This document shows positions 42,936-52,260 of a DNA stretch of 64,000 nucleotides, one piece after another. Under the pieces are notes generated by a model that saw only the letters and a program-made list of their open reading frames with translations, was not told the origin of the DNA and made no database searches. This stretch comes from an uncultured Eggerthella sp. (lineage in GTDB: Bacteria; Actinomycetota; Coriobacteriia; Coriobacteriales; Eggerthellaceae): the NCBI GenBank assembly GCA_905203045.1, contig CAJKUH010000002.1, positions 62,001 to 126,000 of the forward strand, in the 5' to 3' direction. The translations under genes were made by a program, and so were the position numbers. Within the stretch, counting starts at the first letter, position 1. Every line of letters starts with the position of its first letter.

Positions 42936-43607
42936 ATGACCCTGCTCGAGCTGCTAGAGCTCCTTCGCAAGAAGTGGTACCTCGTCGTAATACTGCCCCT
43001 GGTGTTCGCCGGCGCAACCGCCGCCTACTGCTGGGGCTTCATGACCAACAACTACACCGCCAGCGTTTCGTTGTACGTGCTTACGCAAAGCAGCAGCAGC
43101 GCCAACGGCCAAACGCAAGTAACCAGCTCGGACACGCAGGCTTCCCAGCAGCTGGCAAACGACCTTGCCAAGATCGCCAAAACTTCCACTGTGGTAGATT
43201 CCACGGCAAAGGCGCTGGGCATGCAGAACCTGGACGATTTCACGGTTAACGTTTCTTCCGACACCACCAGCCGCGTTATCACGCTTACCGTTACCGGCAA
43301 GAACCCCGATGCCGCCGCGCGCGTTGCTAACGAATTGGCCGACCGCACGTCCGACGCCGCCGTGGAAGCCATGAAGCTGGAAGCTGTTAACGTCATCGAC
43401 CGCGCCACCGCGCCCGATACCCCTTCGGGCCCCAACCGCACCATGTACACGTTGGTTGCACTGCTGGCGGGCCTGTTCGTGGCCATCGCCATCATCGTTT
43501 TGTTGGACATGTTGGACAACACTGTGAAGTCCGGCGAAGACGCCGAAGAATTGCTGGGGCTGCCTGTGCTTTCCCGCATGCCCGAAATAAACGGAAAGGG
43601 GAAATAG
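42936..43607 (+). CDS. Wzz/CapA-type chain-length determinant and kinase modulator
   Basis: Polysaccharide co-polymerase of the Gram-positive type: 223 residues, a membrane helix near the N-terminus (LVVILPLVFAGATAAYCWG), a short external domain and a second helix near 170 (LVALLAGLFVAIAIIVLL). It controls chain length and activates the partner kinase, which starts one base after its stop. Pro-Ser-Gly-Pro before the second helix is the family proline-rich motif. Confidence 0.87.
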   Translation: MTLLELLELLRKKWYLVVILPLVFAGATAAYCWGFMTNNYTASVSLYVLTQSSSSANGQTQVTSSDTQASQQLANDLAKIAKTSTVVDSTAKALGMQNLDDFTVNVSSDTTSRVITLTVTGKNPDAAARVANELADRTSDAAVEAMKLEAVNVIDRATAPDTPSGPNRTMYTLVALLAGLFVAIAIIVLLDMLDNTVKSGEDAEELLGLPVLSRMPEINGKGK

Positions 43608-43608
43608 C

Positions 43609-44568
43609 ATGGCAAAGAAGAACCGCAAGCGCCTTGGGTCGTTCCAAATCCCCGCGCTGAACAACGCTTCGCGCACGCTTTTGGCCAATATCCGCTTTAC
43701 GTCTATCGACGAAAAGGTTAAGACTATCGCCATCACCTCCACGGGCCCCGACGAGGGCAAAACCGTGGTGTGCACCAACCTGGCCTGTGCCATTGCCGAT
43801 TCTGGCAAGCGCGTGCTGCTGGTAGACACCGACATGCGCCGCCGTTGCATTGGCAACATGCTGAACATCCACCCGCGCTACGGGCTGTACTCAGTGCTGG
43901 CGGGCTCCGCTTCGCTGCAGAGCGCCATCACCCCCACCGAAAAGCCGGGCCTGTTCTTCATGGATTCCGAGCCCAACATCCCCAGCCCGCCCGACGTGCT
44001 TTCCACCAAGCGCTTCGCCGCACTGGTAGATCAGCTGCGTGGGATGTTCGACTACGTTATCTTCGATACCCCGCCTGTGGGCGTGTTCGTCGACGCCGCC
44101 ATCATTTCCAACCTGGTAGACGGCACGGTATACGCCATTCGCGAACGCGGCGAAAAGCGCGATGCCATCCTGGCCGGCGTGCAGCAGCTGAAGGCCGCAA
44201 ACGCACGCATTCTGGGCACGGTTATCACGTTTTCGCAGGAAGAGGCGCAGAACGATTACTACTACGCCTACTACAACGAAGAAGGCAAGCGCGTTTCCAA
44301 GCGTGAGAAGAACGAGCCTGTCATAAACGAGTCCGCCGACGCGCGCGATATTGCTGCCGATGATATTGAGCAGTGGGCTCGCAAGGCTGGCATCGATCCG
44401 CAGCAGGCAGTGCGCGCAGGCAGCCAGGCCGTGGAACGCCAGCGCGAAGCACGCCAGGCGGCGGCTCATCAGGGCATGCACAGCCCCATGGAGCAGTTCC
44501 CCACCGGGGCGTTCCGCGCCGTGGGTGCTGCCGGCAAGACGCCGCGCCACAAGAGCACGCGCATTTAG
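43609..44568 (+). CDS. CpsD/CapB-type bacterial tyrosine kinase
   Basis: Cytoplasmic BY-kinase that autophosphorylates on a tyrosine cluster to control polysaccharide assembly. Walker A STGPDEGKT is at 44-52, Walker A' LLVDTD at 70-74, and Walker B in FDTPP. The tyrosine cluster DYYYAYY is at 216-222, followed by a 90-residue basic, Gln-rich tail that is longer than usual. With the Wzz-like protein before it and a CpsB-type phosphatase at 46973 the control circuit is complete. Confidence 0.9.
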   Translation: MAKKNRKRLGSFQIPALNNASRTLLANIRFTSIDEKVKTIAITSTGPDEGKTVVCTNLACAIADSGKRVLLVDTDMRRRCIGNMLNIHPRYGLYSVLAGSASLQSAITPTEKPGLFFMDSEPNIPSPPDVLSTKRFAALVDQLRGMFDYVIFDTPPVGVFVDAAIISNLVDGTVYAIRERGEKRDAILAGVQQLKAANARILGTVITFSQEEAQNDYYYAYYNEEGKRVSKREKNEPVINESADARDIAADDIEQWARKAGIDPQQAVRAGSQAVERQREARQAAAHQGMHSPMEQFPTGAFRAVGAAGKTPRHKSTRI

Positions 44569-44773
44569 GCGCTTACCGCTTGCAACAGCTGGTTGCCGTG
44601 CAGGGTTGTGCGGGTTTTTTGTTTGCTTCGGCAATGCCGCCCCGCACACATCAGGCAAGCACGCGGAGCATAGGTTGCGATCGCGCCTATGGGCAACCGC
44701 AACCCAGCAACCTAGCATGCAAGCGTGCCCCATCGGCTTCGCCCACCGCCGCCGATACCCACATACCACTATC

Positions 44774-44804
44774 GATGGGCGCTCACTGCGCCCATCGCTG
44801 TTTT
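44774..44804 (+). terminator. Hairpin directly upstream of the sortase gene
   Basis: GATGGGCGC (44774-44782), 5-base loop, GCGCCCATC (44788-44796), then GCTGTTTT. Lies 10-40 bases before the sortase ATG, so it may end the kinase transcript or act as an attenuator. Confidence 0.6.
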
Positions 44805-44812
44805 AGGAAAGA

Positions 44813-45676
44813 ATGTTGAAGAACCGCTCCGACATACCGAACGCCGAACCACAGCATGGCAAGCATGCTTCAAGCGATGCCGCACCGGCTGGCGCCGCTG
44901 GCGCATCGAAAAAGAAGCCGCAGGTAATTGCGCTTTCCATCGTGTTCGCCGTGCTGGTAGTGCTTACCTTGGCGGGCGTAGGCTGTATGGTGTGGCAAAC
45001 CTGGACAACGCAGCAAGCCGCCGACGAAGGTGCCGGCCCCGCGCCTTCCGCCCCTGCTTCCGAAGAAGATTCTAAGGTGGAAAACCCCATCGACTTCGCC
45101 AGCCTTCGCGTGGAAAACCCCGACATTTACGCGTGGATCTACATTCCCGACACCAACGTGAACTACCCCGTGCTGCAAAACCCCACCGACGATTCGTACT
45201 ACCTGAAACACGACAAAGACGGCAATTACTCCGAAGCGGGCGCCATCTATTCACAGCTGGCCAACAAGACCGATTTCTCCGACCCGGTAACGGTGCTGTA
45301 CGGTCACAACATGAACTCGGGCGGGATGTTCGCCACGCTGCATTACTTCGAGAACAAGGATTTCTTCGATTCGCACCAGGATATGCACATCTACACCGAT
45401 GGGCATATCCTTACGTACCGCGTGATTTCTGCCTACCAGTACGACAACCGCCACATTTTGAATTCGTTCAACTTCACCGACAAGGCGGTGGTGCAGCAGT
45501 ATTTCAACATGGTGTTGAGCCCCGATTCGCTGGTGAAAAATGTGCGCGAGGGCGTGCAGCTTTCCGCCGATTCTGACAAGATTGTGCGGCTAAGCACGTG
45601 CACGGGTGACGCAAACCACCTGGTAAGAAGGTATTTGGTAACAGGAGAATTGGTAAGTGACCAGCAAACCTACTAA
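44813..45676 (+). CDS. Class B sortase
   Basis: Membrane-anchored transpeptidase that links surface proteins to peptidoglycan. Single helix at 38-60, external domain after it. Class B hallmarks: NPDIYAWIYIPDTNVNYPV, catalytic His165 in YGHNM, Cys263 in LSTCTG and Arg272/273 in LVRRYL. 287 aa. GGAAAG precedes the ATG closely. Its end overlaps the LCP gene by 20 bases. Class B enzymes often serve one or few substrates; the SPQTG protein upstream is the obvious candidate, though other LPXTG-like proteins may exist elsewhere. Confidence 0.9.
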   Translation: MLKNRSDIPNAEPQHGKHASSDAAPAGAAGASKKKPQVIALSIVFAVLVVLTLAGVGCMVWQTWTTQQAADEGAGPAPSAPASEEDSKVENPIDFASLRVENPDIYAWIYIPDTNVNYPVLQNPTDDSYYLKHDKDGNYSEAGAIYSQLANKTDFSDPVTVLYGHNMNSGGMFATLHYFENKDFFDSHQDMHIYTDGHILTYRVISAYQYDNRHILNSFNFTDKAVVQQYFNMVLSPDSLVKNVREGVQLSADSDKIVRLSTCTGDANHLVRRYLVTGELVSDQQTY

Positions 45677-46910
45677 CAATATGAACGGCAAGGAACAGGC
45701 GAACGCGCAGGAACCTGCAGAGCTCACGAGCATTTCCAGCGTGGGCAGAGCAAGCGCTGACCCGACCCCGGCAACCGACAGTGCTTCTAAGGTAGACGCA
45801 ACAGCCGCCATCCCCAGTTACGCCGAAGTCGATCCTGCAGCGCACCCCGAAACGCTCATTCGCAAGAAGAAAAAGCGCAAGCACGCCAAGAAGCACAAGG
45901 GCCTGAAACGCGCCGGTATCGTGTTGGCAGTCATCCTTGTTATTGCAGCCATTGCCGCCGGCACGGTGTTCGCCCTCACCAAAATGGGTGAGCAGTCCGT
46001 GAAAGATGCCAACACCGCCACCAACGTGCAGAGCGAAGGCGTGGCGTACGACGAAGGCAAGACCGTCGAATACAACGGCAAGCTGTACGGCCTGAACGAA
46101 AATATGGCGTCTATCGCCGTCATCGGCTACGACCGCCGCAGCGAACAGGTGGTGCCCGGCAAGAACGTAGGCCAGGCCGATGCCGTTATGGTGCTTGCCG
46201 CTAACCTGGACACCGGCAAGGTAACTGCCATCGGCATCCCGCGCGATTCCATGGTTGAAGTGGGCGAATTCATGGGCAGCGACTTCACCGGCATGGACAC
46301 CATGCAGCTGTGCCTTGCCTTTGCCTACGGCGACGGCGGCGAAACCAGCAGCCAGTACACCACGGCAGCTGTTTCGCGTGTGTTGTACAACATGCCGGTG
46401 AACAACTATGTTTCCCTTGATATGGACAGCGTCGGTGAACTGGCCAACGCAGTGGGCGGCGTGCCGGTAACGCCGTTGCAAACCATCCCTGGCACCAACA
46501 TCGTGAAGGGGCAGGACACGGTTCTGTTCGGCAACAATGCGCTGAAGTACATCCAGTGGCGCGACACTTCCGTGCTGAATTCGTCGCTCGACCGCCAAGC
46601 TCGTCAATCGCAGTTCGTGCAGGCATTCTGCAAGGAAGCGTTTGCGCAGGCAAAGGGCAATGTGGGTACGCTCGTCAACTTGTTCAACGTGGCGCGCAAC
46701 AACGGCACCACCAACCTAGGCGTTGACGACTTCACGTACCTTGCCAGCACGGTGCTGAACACGGGCATTTCTGGCGTAGACGTAACCACGCTGCAGGGCC
46801 AGATGCAGCAGGGCAAGAAGTTCGCCGAGTTCTACCTGGACAAAACCAACGTGTACGAAACGGTACTGAACGTCTACTACCACGAAATCGGCGACGCACC
46901 CTCGAAATAG
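45657..46910 (+). CDS. LytR-CpsA-Psr (LCP) family wall-polymer ligase
   Basis: Transfers lipid-linked anionic polymers onto peptidoglycan on the outer membrane face. Layout: 80-residue cytoplasmic tail ending in a Lys-rich stretch, membrane helix (GIVLAVILVIAAIAAGTVFA) and the LCP domain with ADAVMVLAANLDTG, GIPRDSMVEV and the family arginines. Start GTG 45657 with GGAG 9 bases before it; an ATG lies 8 codons later. It overlaps the sortase gene, linking protein and polymer anchoring. Confidence 0.88.
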   Translation: MTSKPTNNMNGKEQANAQEPAELTSISSVGRASADPTPATDSASKVDATAAIPSYAEVDPAAHPETLIRKKKKRKHAKKHKGLKRAGIVLAVILVIAAIAAGTVFALTKMGEQSVKDANTATNVQSEGVAYDEGKTVEYNGKLYGLNENMASIAVIGYDRRSEQVVPGKNVGQADAVMVLAANLDTGKVTAIGIPRDSMVEVGEFMGSDFTGMDTMQLCLAFAYGDGGETSSQYTTAAVSRVLYNMPVNNYVSLDMDSVGELANAVGGVPVTPLQTIPGTNIVKGQDTVLFGNNALKYIQWRDTSVLNSSLDRQARQSQFVQAFCKEAFAQAKGNVGTLVNLFNVARNNGTTNLGVDDFTYLASTVLNTGISGVDVTTLQGQMQQGKKFAEFYLDKTNVYETVLNVYYHEIGDAPSK

Positions 46911-46911
46911 C

Positions 46912-46932
46912 AAAAGGGGACAGTCCCCTTTT
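46912..46932. repeat. GGGGACAGTCCCC-family palindrome after the LCP gene
   Basis: AAAAGGGGAC (46912-46921), one base, GTCCCCTTTT (46923-46932). It starts right after the TAG of the LCP gene and is followed by TTGTT. Confidence 0.7.
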
Positions 46933-46972
46933 TGTTACCAAGCAGCCACACGCACCCCGAAAGGAACTGCGC

Positions 46973-47605
46973 ATGTTCGATATCCACTGCCACATACTCC
47001 CCGGCGTAGACGACGGCGCGCGCACTCCCGCCGAAACAGGCCAGATGCTGGTTGCCGCACACAATGCCGGCATCGACCACATCGTGTGCACGCCGCATTG
47101 CCGTACCAGCAACTTCAACCTGCCGCTTATCCAGCGGCAATACCGTGCGTTCAAAGCACATGCCGCGCAGATGGGCATTCGCACCAACCTGGGGTTCGAG
47201 GTGTACTGGAAGAAGCTCGCCGAACTGGGTGTGGAAACCGCACCGAAGCTCTGCATCGAAGGCACCGACTTGCTACTGCTGGAATTTTCCACTGCAGCGC
47301 TGCCCGTTAACTGGCAGCGCGCCGTGTACTCCATCCAAAGCCAGGGCATCACCGTTATCGTGGCGCACCCCGAACGCTATAAGGCTGTACAAGATAACAT
47401 GGAAATTGCCTACGAAATGAAGGATATGGGCTGTCGTTTGCAGCTTTCGGCAAACTTCGTGGAAGGCGGCCGCTTCGACAAACGCCACCGCACTGCCAAA
47501 GCCCTGCTGAAGGAAGGCCTAGCCGACTACGTAGCCTCCGACGCCCACCGCCCCGAGCACTACGCCATCTACACCAAAGCCCTCCACGAAGCCCAAAAGT
47601 ACTAA
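46973..47605 (+). CDS. CpsB/YwqE-type PHP-family protein-tyrosine phosphatase
   Basis: Metal-dependent phosphatase that dephosphorylates the BY-kinase. The PHP motifs are MFDIHCHILPGVDDGA at the N-terminus, HIVCTPH and, near the end, ASDAHRPEHY. 210 residues, slightly shorter than Bacillus YwqE. GGAAAG lies before the ATG. It ends opposite the CBS-domain protein gene across a palindromic terminator. Confidence 0.88.
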   Translation: MFDIHCHILPGVDDGARTPAETGQMLVAAHNAGIDHIVCTPHCRTSNFNLPLIQRQYRAFKAHAAQMGIRTNLGFEVYWKKLAELGVETAPKLCIEGTDLLLLEFSTAALPVNWQRAVYSIQSQGITVIVAHPERYKAVQDNMEIAYEMKDMGCRLQLSANFVEGGRFDKRHRTAKALLKEGLADYVASDAHRPEHYAIYTKALHEAQKY

Positions 47606-47607
47606 AC

Positions 47608-47636
47608 AACAAAATGGGGACAGTCCCCAATTTGTT
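47608..47636. repeat. GGGGACAGTCCCC-family palindrome between convergent genes
   Basis: AACAAAATGGGGAC and its near-complement (one mismatch) around a single base, lying exactly between two convergent stop codons. Position supports bidirectional termination. Confidence 0.75.
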
Positions 47637-48966
47637 ATTCGTCTTCCGGCTCTTCTTCTGCTTCGGGGTCGTCTTCGAAACGTACGTCAATCTTGTCGAT
47701 GCGCAGGCCGTCCATCACGCGCGCCATCAGCGTGATCTTCTTGCCCTCGTGATGCAGCACGTACGAATCACCTTCGGTGGGGATCTTGTCCAGCAAGTCC
47801 AGCATCAGGCCGCCGGCCGTCTCGTAGTCGAGCACCGGCACCGGCTCGAAGCCGATGAAGTCGACGAACTGGTCAACCGGCAGCGAGCCATCCACCAAAT
47901 AGTGATGCTCGCCCACTTTCAGAATCTCGTCCTGGTCGTCATGCAGATACTCGTCTTCCATGCGGCCGATGATCTGCTCCACCACATCGCTCATGGTAAC
48001 GATGCCCGACGTGCCGCCGTGTTCGTCAACCACTACGGCAATCTTGGTGTGCTTCGCCTGCAGCACCTGCAGGAGCTTCGCGATGGAAATGCTCTCCGGC
48101 ACCGCCTGGATGGTGCGGATCTTCAAATCCTTCATCGTGGAACCTTCAGGCAACAGGTAGGCATCCTTGATGTGCACGAAGCCGATGATGTTGTCCTTGT
48201 CCTCGCGGAACACCGGATAGCGCGTGAATTTGTTCTTGCCCATGAAGTCGAGGTTGGTGGCAAGGTCGTCGTCGTAGTCGATGGCCAGCACCTCGGTACG
48301 GGGCGTCATGATGGCCTTCGCATCCTTGTCGTCCAAGTCGAAGATGTTATCCAAGTACTGGTACTGGTCCTGCTCAATCGAGCCGCTTTCGGCGCTTTCT
48401 TCCAACAGCAGCTTGATTTCCTCTTCGGAATACGCGTCGGTTTCGTTCTTCTTGTCATGCCCGGTCAGGCGCATAACGCCGTTGGTGGTGGCGTTGAACA
48501 GCCACATGATGGGATACGTGATGCGATAGAACGCGTACAGCGGTCCCGCCGTGTGCAACGCGTAACTCTCCGTTTTCAGGATGGCCATGCTCTTCGGAAT
48601 CAGCTCGCCGGTAACCACGTGCAGCGTGGTCATAACGAAGTAGCCGATGGCCACCGAAATCACCGTTACCGCCGTGTCGGGCAAGTTGAAGAACGCGAAG
48701 ATGGGATGGAACAACGCGGCGAACGCCGGTTCGCCCAACCAGCCCAACGCGAGCGATGCCAGCGTAATGCCCAGCTGGCACGCCGAAAGGTACTCGTTTA
48801 CGTTGTCGGCCATCTGCAGCGCGCGCTTGGCGCCCTTCTGGCCTTCTTCCACCAAAATCTCAATCTGCGACTTGCGCACACGTACCAGCGAAAACTCCGC
48901 AATAACGAAGAAGGCGTTCATCAGCAGAAACAGCACAACTAATATCAAACTCAACCAAATAGGCAT
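47635..48966 (-). CDS. CNNM/CorC-type (HlyC) membrane protein with CBS domains
   Basis: Predicted ion transporter or regulator of the CNNM/CorC family, linked to Mg2+ or Co2+ efflux. N-terminal DUF21 membrane region of about four helices (SLILVVLFLLMNAFFVIAEF, LGITLASLALGWLGEP), then a CBS pair (MTPRTEVLAI, VVVDEHGGTSGIVT) and a C-terminal CorC/HlyC domain ending in an acidic tail (EEEPEDE). 443 aa. Its stop lies next to a palindrome shared with the phosphatase gene. Confidence 0.88.
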   Translation of the reverse strand: MPIWLSLILVVLFLLMNAFFVIAEFSLVRVRKSQIEILVEEGQKGAKRALQMADNVNEYLSACQLGITLASLALGWLGEPAFAALFHPIFAFFNLPDTAVTVISVAIGYFVMTTLHVVTGELIPKSMAILKTESYALHTAGPLYAFYRITYPIMWLFNATTNGVMRLTGHDKKNETDAYSEEEIKLLLEESAESGSIEQDQYQYLDNIFDLDDKDAKAIMTPRTEVLAIDYDDDLATNLDFMGKNKFTRYPVFREDKDNIIGFVHIKDAYLLPEGSTMKDLKIRTIQAVPESISIAKLLQVLQAKHTKIAVVVDEHGGTSGIVTMSDVVEQIIGRMEDEYLHDDQDEILKVGEHHYLVDGSLPVDQFVDFIGFEPVPVLDYETAGGLMLDLLDKIPTEGDSYVLHHEGKKITLMARVMDGLRIDKIDVRFEDDPEAEEEPEDE

Positions 48967-49563
48967 TGAGGCACATAACTCCTTGAAAAAGCGGGAAGAC
49001 GGGGACTGTCCTTATTTTCCCCGTTCAGAACAACAGCAAAAAAGCGAGGCTACACAGCCATTCCTCCCCTTGGGAAGGGCATCAGGCGCGTTACGTCGGC
49101 CAGCAGGGAAAGGCGTTTGCGCAGCATTGCATTCGTCGCTGTGCGGAAATAAAGAAACGCAGCCCTATCTTCACATGAAGACAAAGGCCGCGCGGGACCA
49201 TGAGCAAAGGTATTGCGTTGTACGGTGCGTTTTCGGGCCGAGCTACATCGACCGCCGCCGTCGGAATCGTTCACGACAGCAACATCTCCTATTCTGGTGG
49301 CGCCGCCACCGTTGGTCTCACATGTCCTGCAGTGCGCAGGAACGATACATCTTTTTGCATCATACCGTGTAACTGCCGCTTTTCAACGAATCATCATCAC
49401 AGCGTCATGTTTACCGCGGCAAACGTTTTCCCAACCGACGATTTGCGCCGTCAGGTGCCCCACCCCAACAGACTTGCCGCATGCGTCCAATAAAGCATGA
49501 AAAAATTTTGATTGCGCAGCACGTGAAATGTCAGTCAAAACAAGCTCGCGTACCATTATTACC
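48967..49563. other. Intergenic region with a degenerate palindrome copy
   Basis: No convincing gene. A degenerate copy of the GGGGACAGTCCCC repeat (GGGGACTGTCCTTATTTTCC) lies near 49001. ORFs in this stretch lack ribosome sites and look accidental. Confidence 0.5.
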
Positions 49564-51156
49564 ATGAGCGAAAAAGACATCCCCCACAACGAAAACGACG
49601 AAACGACCAACGAAGAAACGGCATCTGCCGGCGGTGCTGACGAAGCGACGGAAGCAACCGACAACGATAGCGCAGAAGATACAGCTTCCGCCGAAGAAGC
49701 AGGCACCGAAAAGCTCTCGAAGCCCGATAGCGGCACCGAAAACGAATCGGCCGACGATGCGGGCCAGGCGGGCAACACCAACCCCGATTCAACCGCAAAC
49801 GCGAAAGCGGAGCCCGATGCGGAGAGCAAAAACCCAGAAGTAAACTCCGCGAACGAGAGCGATGAATCTTCGCATTCCCCAGAAAAGCCCAAGAACGCAG
49901 ATGAGCCTTCCGCTTCGAAGGCAGAAAACCCTGAAGAGGAAAACGTCTCTGCATCAGGCGAAACAGACTCTTCCGCAGATAGCGCAGCAGAGGATTCAGC
50001 AGAGGAAAGCGAGCAGTCAAAGTCCGCTGACGCCAACAAGCAGGCTAGCGATTCATTCGCTCACATCACCGACACCGCAAAAACCTACCTGGCCAAAGCA
50101 GGCCATTTCCTGGGACTGAACAAAAAGGCATCTGCCGCTGCAGCCGCCGTTGCACTATGCGCCGTGGTGGGCATCGGCGCCGCTGTTGCAGGCAACGCCG
50201 CACCCAAGCAACCAAATGGGCTGCCCCTGAGCGACACCTTCATGCAACAAACGGCCAACGCAACAGCAGCTTCGCTCGACGAAGCAACGAACAAGGCAGC
50301 GGCCGATTTCATCGCGTGCTCGCTTACGCCCGCCGCACTGAACAGCATCGATGCCTATGCCAGCGCACCGGGAACGTTTTCCCTGGTAGCAGGCCAGGAA
50401 GCGCACGCCATCCCCGAAGAGGAACAGGCCAACTTGGTTTCTGCCGCGAAGGACATCGAAAGCGGCGGATACACCGTCGGCTTCACGCTCATCAACCTGA
50501 GCACAGGCAAGGGCATTGCTTACAATCTGGATTCGCGGGTGTACGGAGCAAGCTCGTTCAAGGGCCCGTACGGCGCCTACCTGTGCCAGCACCTGGGCGA
50601 TGCCGACACTTCCTACCCCGCCGGCGCCGATTCGGCGGGCGCAGGAATTTCGAGTTCCATCGATTCGCTACTGCAGCCCATGATCCTGAATTCCGACAAC
50701 AACGCATTCAGCTCGTTGCGCAACGCCTACGACAGCTCGGGCTTTGCCGACTGGCTTTCTGCCTGCGGCGTCGATTCCGCCATCATGCACGACACCCACT
50801 TCCCGCGCTATTCAGCACGCGAATCGGCGCTGCTGTGGCTGCACACGTACCAGTATCTGAAAACCGAAACGCCCACCGCTCAGCACTTGGCTTCGCTGTA
50901 CGCGCAAACCAACGTTTCGTTCATTCGCGCAGGCGTGGGCGGTGTCGATGGGGTGCAAACCGTGCGCAACAAAGCCGGCTGGTGCGCCAGCGGTGCGCGC
51001 TTCACCGGGCTGTGCGATGCGGGACTTATCGAATGCGCTGACGGTACCACCTACCTCATGAGCACCATGACCAACGCTCCCGACAGCAGCCTGTACACCG
51101 TGCGCCTTGCCAACCTGGCCAACGCGCTCTTCGCCTGCCGCAGCGCCCTGGACTAA
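49564..51156 (+). CDS. Membrane-anchored serine hydrolase of the class A beta-lactamase fold
   Basis: About 530 residues. The first 180 are strongly acidic and low-complexity (Glu, Asp, Ser, Asn, Ala), presumably cytoplasmic. A membrane helix follows (about 180-205; AAAAVALCAVVGIGAAVAG), then an extracellular domain of about 310 residues with SSFK (the SxxK nucleophile motif) and SDNN (the SDN motif), the spacing of class A beta-lactamases and PBP-like hydrolases. The usual KTG is not obvious; ARFTG may take its place. Start is uncertain: ATG 49564 and ATG 49528 are both in frame and neither has a good ribosome site. Wall remodelling is more likely than antibiotic resistance. Confidence 0.78.
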   Translation: MSEKDIPHNENDETTNEETASAGGADEATEATDNDSAEDTASAEEAGTEKLSKPDSGTENESADDAGQAGNTNPDSTANAKAEPDAESKNPEVNSANESDESSHSPEKPKNADEPSASKAENPEEENVSASGETDSSADSAAEDSAEESEQSKSADANKQASDSFAHITDTAKTYLAKAGHFLGLNKKASAAAAAVALCAVVGIGAAVAGNAAPKQPNGLPLSDTFMQQTANATAASLDEATNKAAADFIACSLTPAALNSIDAYASAPGTFSLVAGQEAHAIPEEEQANLVSAAKDIESGGYTVGFTLINLSTGKGIAYNLDSRVYGASSFKGPYGAYLCQHLGDADTSYPAGADSAGAGISSSIDSLLQPMILNSDNNAFSSLRNAYDSSGFADWLSACGVDSAIMHDTHFPRYSARESALLWLHTYQYLKTETPTAQHLASLYAQTNVSFIRAGVGGVDGVQTVRNKAGWCASGARFTGLCDAGLIECADGTTYLMSTMTNAPDSSLYTVRLANLANALFACRSALD

Positions 51157-51536
51157 CAGCCGAAAAACCGCGGAAGGACACCCGGCAAGAACAGCTTTCT
51201 GACGTTCTTTCAACCGCGGGACCGATTCCTTCCGTGCGGCAAAGCAGCGGTGGAGCACCTCGGTGCCCCACCGCGCAAAGGAGCCTGCCTCCGATGTATC
51301 TCAACAGTCCGTTCACTATTCATCATTTGTTGTGGAATTTTTCCGATGCGGCGCTTTTTCACGAAACACGCTCGTTACAATAAATAGTGCTGCAAACGCC
51401 CGCTTCGCGCGGCAGCCGAAAGTCCATCGGCAACAACGCAAAGCTGCACTGCGGGAACCTTGCGGCGAAATTGAAGGAATGCCCTAAAAGCAAGCCTGCA
51501 ACTGAACGTTAGGTCCACCGAAAAGAAAGGATTGCT
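51157..51536. other. Intergenic region upstream of the CmpB-family gene
   Basis: No gene recognised. AAGAAAGGA precedes the GTG start at 51537. I see no clear promoter consensus or repeat. Confidence 0.4.
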
Positions 51537-52238
51537 GTGGTCGAACTTGCTCGCGAACTGAACCGTCATGCCTCTACGGCAACCCACAAGCAAACGCACC
51601 TGGCCGAGCATCCCGGTCAGCTGGTTTGGATTTTCATGGGCATGTCGGTGGTCGGGCTTGCCGGCGAAACGCTGCAGCATCTTCTGGCATTCGGCGAACT
51701 GGAAAGCCGCGCCGGCTTCATCTGGGGTCCGTTTTCACCCATCTACGGTTTGGCCGCCGTGCTGCTAACCATGTTGCTCGAACCGCTGCAAGACAAGGGC
51801 GTCCCTCTGCTTCTAGCAGTTGGCGCTGTGGTAGGCGGCAGCCTGGAGTATTTCGCCAGCTGGGCTATGGAAACCTTCTGGGGCGTGGTAGCGTGGAGCT
51901 ACTTGAACATTCCCTTCAACTTCGACGGCCGCACCGATGTGTTCCATTGCCTTATTTGGGGCACTATCAGCGTGCTTTGGATCAAAGTTGGGCTGCAGCT
52001 ATGCCAGCGCATTTTCGACCATGTGAATACGTCGGGTACCTTGTATCGCATTGCCACAGGTGCGCTGACCATTTTCATGATCCTCGACATCTTCATGACC
52101 ATCACCGTTTTGCTGCGAGCCGATGCGCGCACCGACGGGGTGCCGCCGCAAAACGCGCTCGAGCAGTTTTGCGACACCGCCTACCCCACCGATATGCTGC
52201 AGAAGCGCTTCCACAACATGGGAGGGTTGGGTATTTAG
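51537..52238 (+). CDS. CmpB-family (ABC transporter type IV-like) membrane protein
   Basis: 233-residue membrane protein with about six helices. GFIWGPFSPIYGLAAVL, YFASWAMETFWGVVAWSY, PFNFDGRTDVFHCLIWG match the PF06541 (CmpB, putative ABC permease) family. GTG 51537 is the start, with AAGAAAGGA before it. Families of this kind are common in Firmicutes and Actinobacteria but poorly characterised. It is a lone gene followed by a hairpin. Confidence 0.8.
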   Translation: MVELARELNRHASTATHKQTHLAEHPGQLVWIFMGMSVVGLAGETLQHLLAFGELESRAGFIWGPFSPIYGLAAVLLTMLLEPLQDKGVPLLLAVGAVVGGSLEYFASWAMETFWGVVAWSYLNIPFNFDGRTDVFHCLIWGTISVLWIKVGLQLCQRIFDHVNTSGTLYRIATGALTIFMILDIFMTITVLLRADARTDGVPPQNALEQFCDTAYPTDMLQKRFHNMGGLGI

Positions 52239-52260
52239 CTTCGTTCTACCGAACGAAGCT
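52237..52260 (+). terminator. Terminator after the CmpB-family gene
   Basis: AGCTTCGTT (52237-52245), 6-base loop, AACGAAGCT (52252-52260), then CTTTCG. It overlaps the stop codon. Confidence 0.65.

Noticed and set aside
47614..48942. 442-codon plus-strand ORF
   Set aside because: Antisense to the CBS-domain protein; no ribosome site or family motif.
49200..49500. Two overlapping plus-strand ORFs of about 96 aa
   Set aside because: Neither has a ribosome site, and both read as random sequence.
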